A stretch of DNA of 64,000 nt, taken from CBDDFS01 sp965227255. Its GTDB lineage: Bacteria > Bacteroidota > Bacteroidia > Flavobacteriales_E > Vicingaceae. The notes below the pieces were generated by a model. That model saw only the letters and a program-made list of their open reading frames with translations. It made no database searches and was not told the origin of the DNA. Positions within the stretch are counted from its first letter, which is position 1. Each line of letters starts with the position of its first letter. The stretch spans positions 124,001 to 188,000 of the forward strand of contig CBDDFS010000002.1 of NCBI GenBank assembly GCA_965227255.1, read 5' to 3'. This document shows, one piece after another, positions 61,786-64,000 of the stretch. The translations under genes were made by a program, and so were the position numbers.

Positions 61786-62828
61786 CAGGTTAGTGTTCCC
61801 TGGCAGCTTGAGCCGGCTCCGGCCGTGCAGCCATAACAATGTTGTGAGGTAATGATAGGGCGATTTTTCAGATCATTGAGTGATAATTGTGACAAATGAT
61901 TTCCACCCTTGCTTTCAATTCCCATTTTCAGCATTTGATTGAAATCGCAGTCGTATACATTGCCCTGATAATCTACTGAAATAGTATTCCTGCACATCAG
62001 ACCATTAAGTGTAGAAGGATTGAATGCATTGATAAGCAAATCCATGTAGTCTTCATAATTCTCAGAGGCAATGAGATAATCCAGGAATCTGTTCACAGGG
62101 AGGTTCGTCAGAGTGAAGAGTTCGTTGAAAACTATTCCATGTTCCTCCATCAGCACTTTTTTATACTGAGATTCCAATTCTTCCTGGGCCGCAGGCAAAA
62201 AAGCTCCACCCGGGTTGTAAACCAGGTCTATGATGTACTCTTTTCCGTAACCAACATCATTCAATTTTTTCAGAGCTTCTATCGACTTGGAAAAAACACC
62301 TTTTCCCCTTTGTCGATCCGTCCTTCCTTCATGATAAAAAGGAAGAGAAGAGATCAAACGTATTTCGTTTTGGGCAAAATAATCCGGCAAATCATAGTAC
62401 TTCGGATTCGCCAGAATGATGGTCAGATTTGATCTTACAATGATCTCTTTCACATCTATTTTTTTCAGCTCTTCAATGAAGTAACGAAAGTCAGGATTCA
62501 TCTCCGGGGCACCACCGGTTATATCGACCGTATCTGAACCAAATTCTGCGATTTTTTCAAGACAGAGATCCATGTCTTTTCTCGACATGATCTCCTTGCG
62601 ATGAGGTCCGGCATCCACATGACAATGCTTGCAGGTTTGGTTACACATATAACCAATGTTAACCTGGAAAATTTCAGGATTTCCCGCTTTGATGTTCTCC
62701 AGTCCTGATTGATTTAGTTTGTCCTGGAACCTTGGTTTCAGACCGGGTCCGAAGATTCCATTATTCAAGAAGGCTTTCTGTGCTTTCAGATCTTCGGCAA
62801 GAGATGTAGCTGCATTGGTCAAACTCAC
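61785..62828 (-). CDS. arsS: Arsenosugar biosynthesis radical SAM protein ArsS
   Basis: 347 residues. The radical SAM cluster is CNQTCKHCHVDAG (CxxxCxxC) near residues 62-69, and the C-terminal Cys-rich end is CYGCTAGAGSSCQG, typical of the ArsS family. It joins dimethylarsinous acid to the 5'-deoxyadenosyl group of SAM. The gene is overlapped by the AhpD-like gene by 4 bases (ATGA) and precedes the rhodanese gene. The gene order matches known arsenosugar clusters but without arsM in view. Confidence 0.92.
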   Translation of the reverse strand: MSLTNAATSLAEDLKAQKAFLNNGIFGPGLKPRFQDKLNQSGLENIKAGNPEIFQVNIGYMCNQTCKHCHVDAGPHRKEIMSRKDMDLCLEKIAEFGSDTVDITGGAPEMNPDFRYFIEELKKIDVKEIIVRSNLTIILANPKYYDLPDYFAQNEIRLISSLPFYHEGRTDRQRGKGVFSKSIEALKKLNDVGYGKEYIIDLVYNPGGAFLPAAQEELESQYKKVLMEEHGIVFNELFTLTNLPVNRFLDYLIASENYEDYMDLLINAFNPSTLNGLMCRNTISVDYQGNVYDCDFNQMLKMGIESKGGNHLSQLSLNDLKNRPIITSQHCYGCTAGAGSSCQGTLT

Positions 62829-63160
62829 ATCGAGATCTTTTTGGCCTTATTCATCATCTGTACACCATGCACCAAAGATGAGCCGCCTCGGATTGCTGCA
62901 GCGACATGAACGGATTCCATCATTTCAGCCTCTTCAACTCCTTTCTCAATACAGGCCACAGTATAGGCATCGATACAATATGGACATTGAACTGTATGTG
63001 AAACAGCCAGCGCGATCAGAGCTTTTTCCCTTGAAGTAAGGGCTCCATCCTCAAATACACTATTGTAATAATCAAAAAATTTCTTTGCCAGCTCCGGCTC
63101 CCACTCGTCGATATTTCCAAATTTCTTGAGATCCTCCGGTTTGTAATATGTCTTATCCAT
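62825..63160 (-). CDS. Arsenosugar-associated AhpD/carboxymuconolactone decarboxylase-like protein
   Basis: 111 residues. The AhpD-type motif CPYCIDAYTVACIEKG (CxxC) is intact and the N-terminus DKTYYKPEDLKKFGNIDEW is that of the TIGR04169-type, arsenosugar-associated peroxidase-like proteins. It overlaps arsS by 4 bases (ATGA) and shares a base with the DUF547 stop (TAATG). Confidence 0.92.
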   Translation of the reverse strand: MDKTYYKPEDLKKFGNIDEWEPELAKKFFDYYNSVFEDGALTSREKALIALAVSHTVQCPYCIDAYTVACIEKGVEEAEMMESVHVAAAIRGGSSLVHGVQMMNKAKKISM

Positions 63161-63891
63161 TATTTTTCATTTAGGTCCCAATTATAGTTGAGAAAATTCA
63201 AAGAAGCATTCTTTGATATTTCCATATGCATGGTGTATGCATTCAGATATTCCTGTACGGAACCTTCTTCATTGACAAAATCATCTTTATACCAGTTGAA
63301 GATCTGCGACACCTGAACGTGATTTTCGCTCAAAATATTAAATCGATCATCATTGATAAATCGTCTGGTGGCAAGTCGAAGTTCAATATCGAGATTGTCA
63401 GATGAATAGGCCTTATTTCTCAGTATTGGGCAGGATTTTGCCGAACAGTTGACCGCGAAGTGAATTCTCGGATCGTTAAATTGTCCGAGTAAAAGGGTCT
63501 TTTCTATGTAATCAAGGGTATACTTTTTCCCTCCCAGCTCAATAAAGGGAATATTCCAGGCATTTTTTCCATCCACTTTTATCTCCATGATGCTTTTCAG
63601 TGGATAATTCATCAGGATAAGTTTTATTGTGAATGCATTATACGCATTGATCCAATAGGTCTTTTGCTCCTGAACTTTCCAGTATTGCTCCGGCGGTTTC
63701 GATCTGAGCTTGTCCAGGTATTTATCCAATAAGGCTTCGTCTGCCTTAAAACCTTTATAATCTACCTTGCCATATGGATCTACATGCTTTTGAAGCAAGT
63801 CTGTCCACTGTTCATGAGAAACCTTATGCTGTGCGAATGATGACAGGATAAAAAAAGTACCAACTACAGTACCAAGAATTGATTTGAACAT
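63160..63891 (-). CDS. DUF547 exported protein, first gene of the operon
   Basis: 243 residues from ATG 63891 (MFKSILGTVVGTFF) with signal peptide ending near FAQ; a TTG at 63906 also opens the frame. The DUF547 core has WINAYNAFTIKLIL and IHFAVNCSAKSCP with a Cys-His-like arrangement. The protein may act in the periplasm. It is preceded by an exact -7 promoter box, so it appears to be the first gene of the arsenosugar-type unit. Confidence 0.88.
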   Translation of the reverse strand: MFKSILGTVVGTFFILSSFAQHKVSHEQWTDLLQKHVDPYGKVDYKGFKADEALLDKYLDKLRSKPPEQYWKVQEQKTYWINAYNAFTIKLILMNYPLKSIMEIKVDGKNAWNIPFIELGGKKYTLDYIEKTLLLGQFNDPRIHFAVNCSAKSCPILRNKAYSSDNLDIELRLATRRFINDDRFNILSENHVQVSQIFNWYKDDFVNEEGSVQEYLNAYTMHMEISKNASLNFLNYNWDLNEK

Positions 63892-63907
63892 GAAATTTTG
63901 TTTCAAA

Positions 63908-63915
63908 CAAATTTA
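63908..63915 (-). promoter_or_regulatory. -7 element TAAATTTG for arsenosugar-type operon
   Basis: Exact TAnnTTTG on the minus strand, 16 bases before the DUF547 ATG. A promoter here means arsM, if linked, would not be the gene just upstream of DUF547 in the same message. No arsR-type operator was seen in the 85 bases to the window edge. Confidence 0.5.
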
Positions 63916-64000
63916 GGCAAAATGATCTCTGTTTAAGTGTCGTGCACTTTACATTGCTTCCTTTGTTATCTTTGTCAACATCGCTGAATACTCAATCTAT

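Overview
The window reads as one stretch of chromosome from a member of the Bacteroidota, most likely of the Flavobacteriales or Cryomorphaceae type. The evidence is a GldA-like gliding ABC ATPase, three secreted proteins ending in type IX secretion (T9SS) type A sorting domains, a TonB-energising ExbB/ExbD/ExbD operon, a CCDC81-type HU-SPOR gene, DUF6624 and DUF7619 families, and many exact copies of the Bacteroidota -7 promoter element TAnnTTTG upstream of genes. Base composition looks even, around 40% GC by eye, with no sign of a prophage, integrative element, insertion sequence or CRISPR array. Coding is dense and no gap exceeds 200 bases.

Layout: 1-4.6 kb holds rsgA (cut by the window edge), gldA, two membrane proteins of unknown role and metK. 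4.7-12.6 kb holds polA, a lipoprotein, a large M43 metalloprotease, a TrkA/RCK protein and a trans-sulfuration enzyme. 12.8-25.3 kb holds an octaheme cytochrome with HEAT/TPR repeats, a UPF0104-type flippase-like protein, an ArsC-like protein with an EamA transporter, the yicC-gmk-nadD run, an MsbA-like exporter, rbfA with a LolE-like permease, a dus gene and a CPBP protease. 25.3-33.6 kb holds the ExbB/D operon behind tRNA-Ser, ansA-tatD, a GT9 glycosyltransferase, an outer membrane protein, a DUF6624 protein and a thioesterase. 33.6-38.2 kb is the most unusual regulatory part: a frameshifted HU-SPOR gene, an ECF sigma gene and a CarH-like B12 photoreceptor repressor, with two identical inverted repeats in the intergenic promoter, then a frameshifted uvrC. 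38.3-57.7 kb holds gpsA, an M28 peptidase, lysS, a sugar isomerase, a beta-lactamase-fold lipoprotein, a T9SS protein with two small secreted paralogues, cysS, a MORN protein, a threonine dehydrogenase-like SDR, aspS, tadA, a bacilliredoxin, a TerB-like protein and an FAD oxidoreductase. 57.7-64 kb holds a T9SS esterase-like protein and a tightly overlapped six-gene arsenosugar-type operon (DUF547, AhpD-like, ArsS, rhodanese, TIGR04282-type glycosyltransferase, purine nucleoside phosphorylase).

Three things stand out. First, at least nine intergenic sites carry tandem arrays built on a strict 7-base step (two more on 8 bases), each with its own unit sequence. Several run into the last codons of a gene and one appears to supply a start codon. 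Second, the ECF sigma promoter is bracketed by two copies of TTTTGTTTAAC-N14-GTTAAACAAAA whose centres are 63 bases apart, next to a gene for a MerR/B12 protein with the CarH signature W-x9-E-H. Third, the arsenosugar operon begins at its own promoter with no arsM methyltransferase in view.

Two genes are broken by single extra bases: HU-SPOR twice and uvrC once, all within about 3.1 kb, which may be sequencing error.
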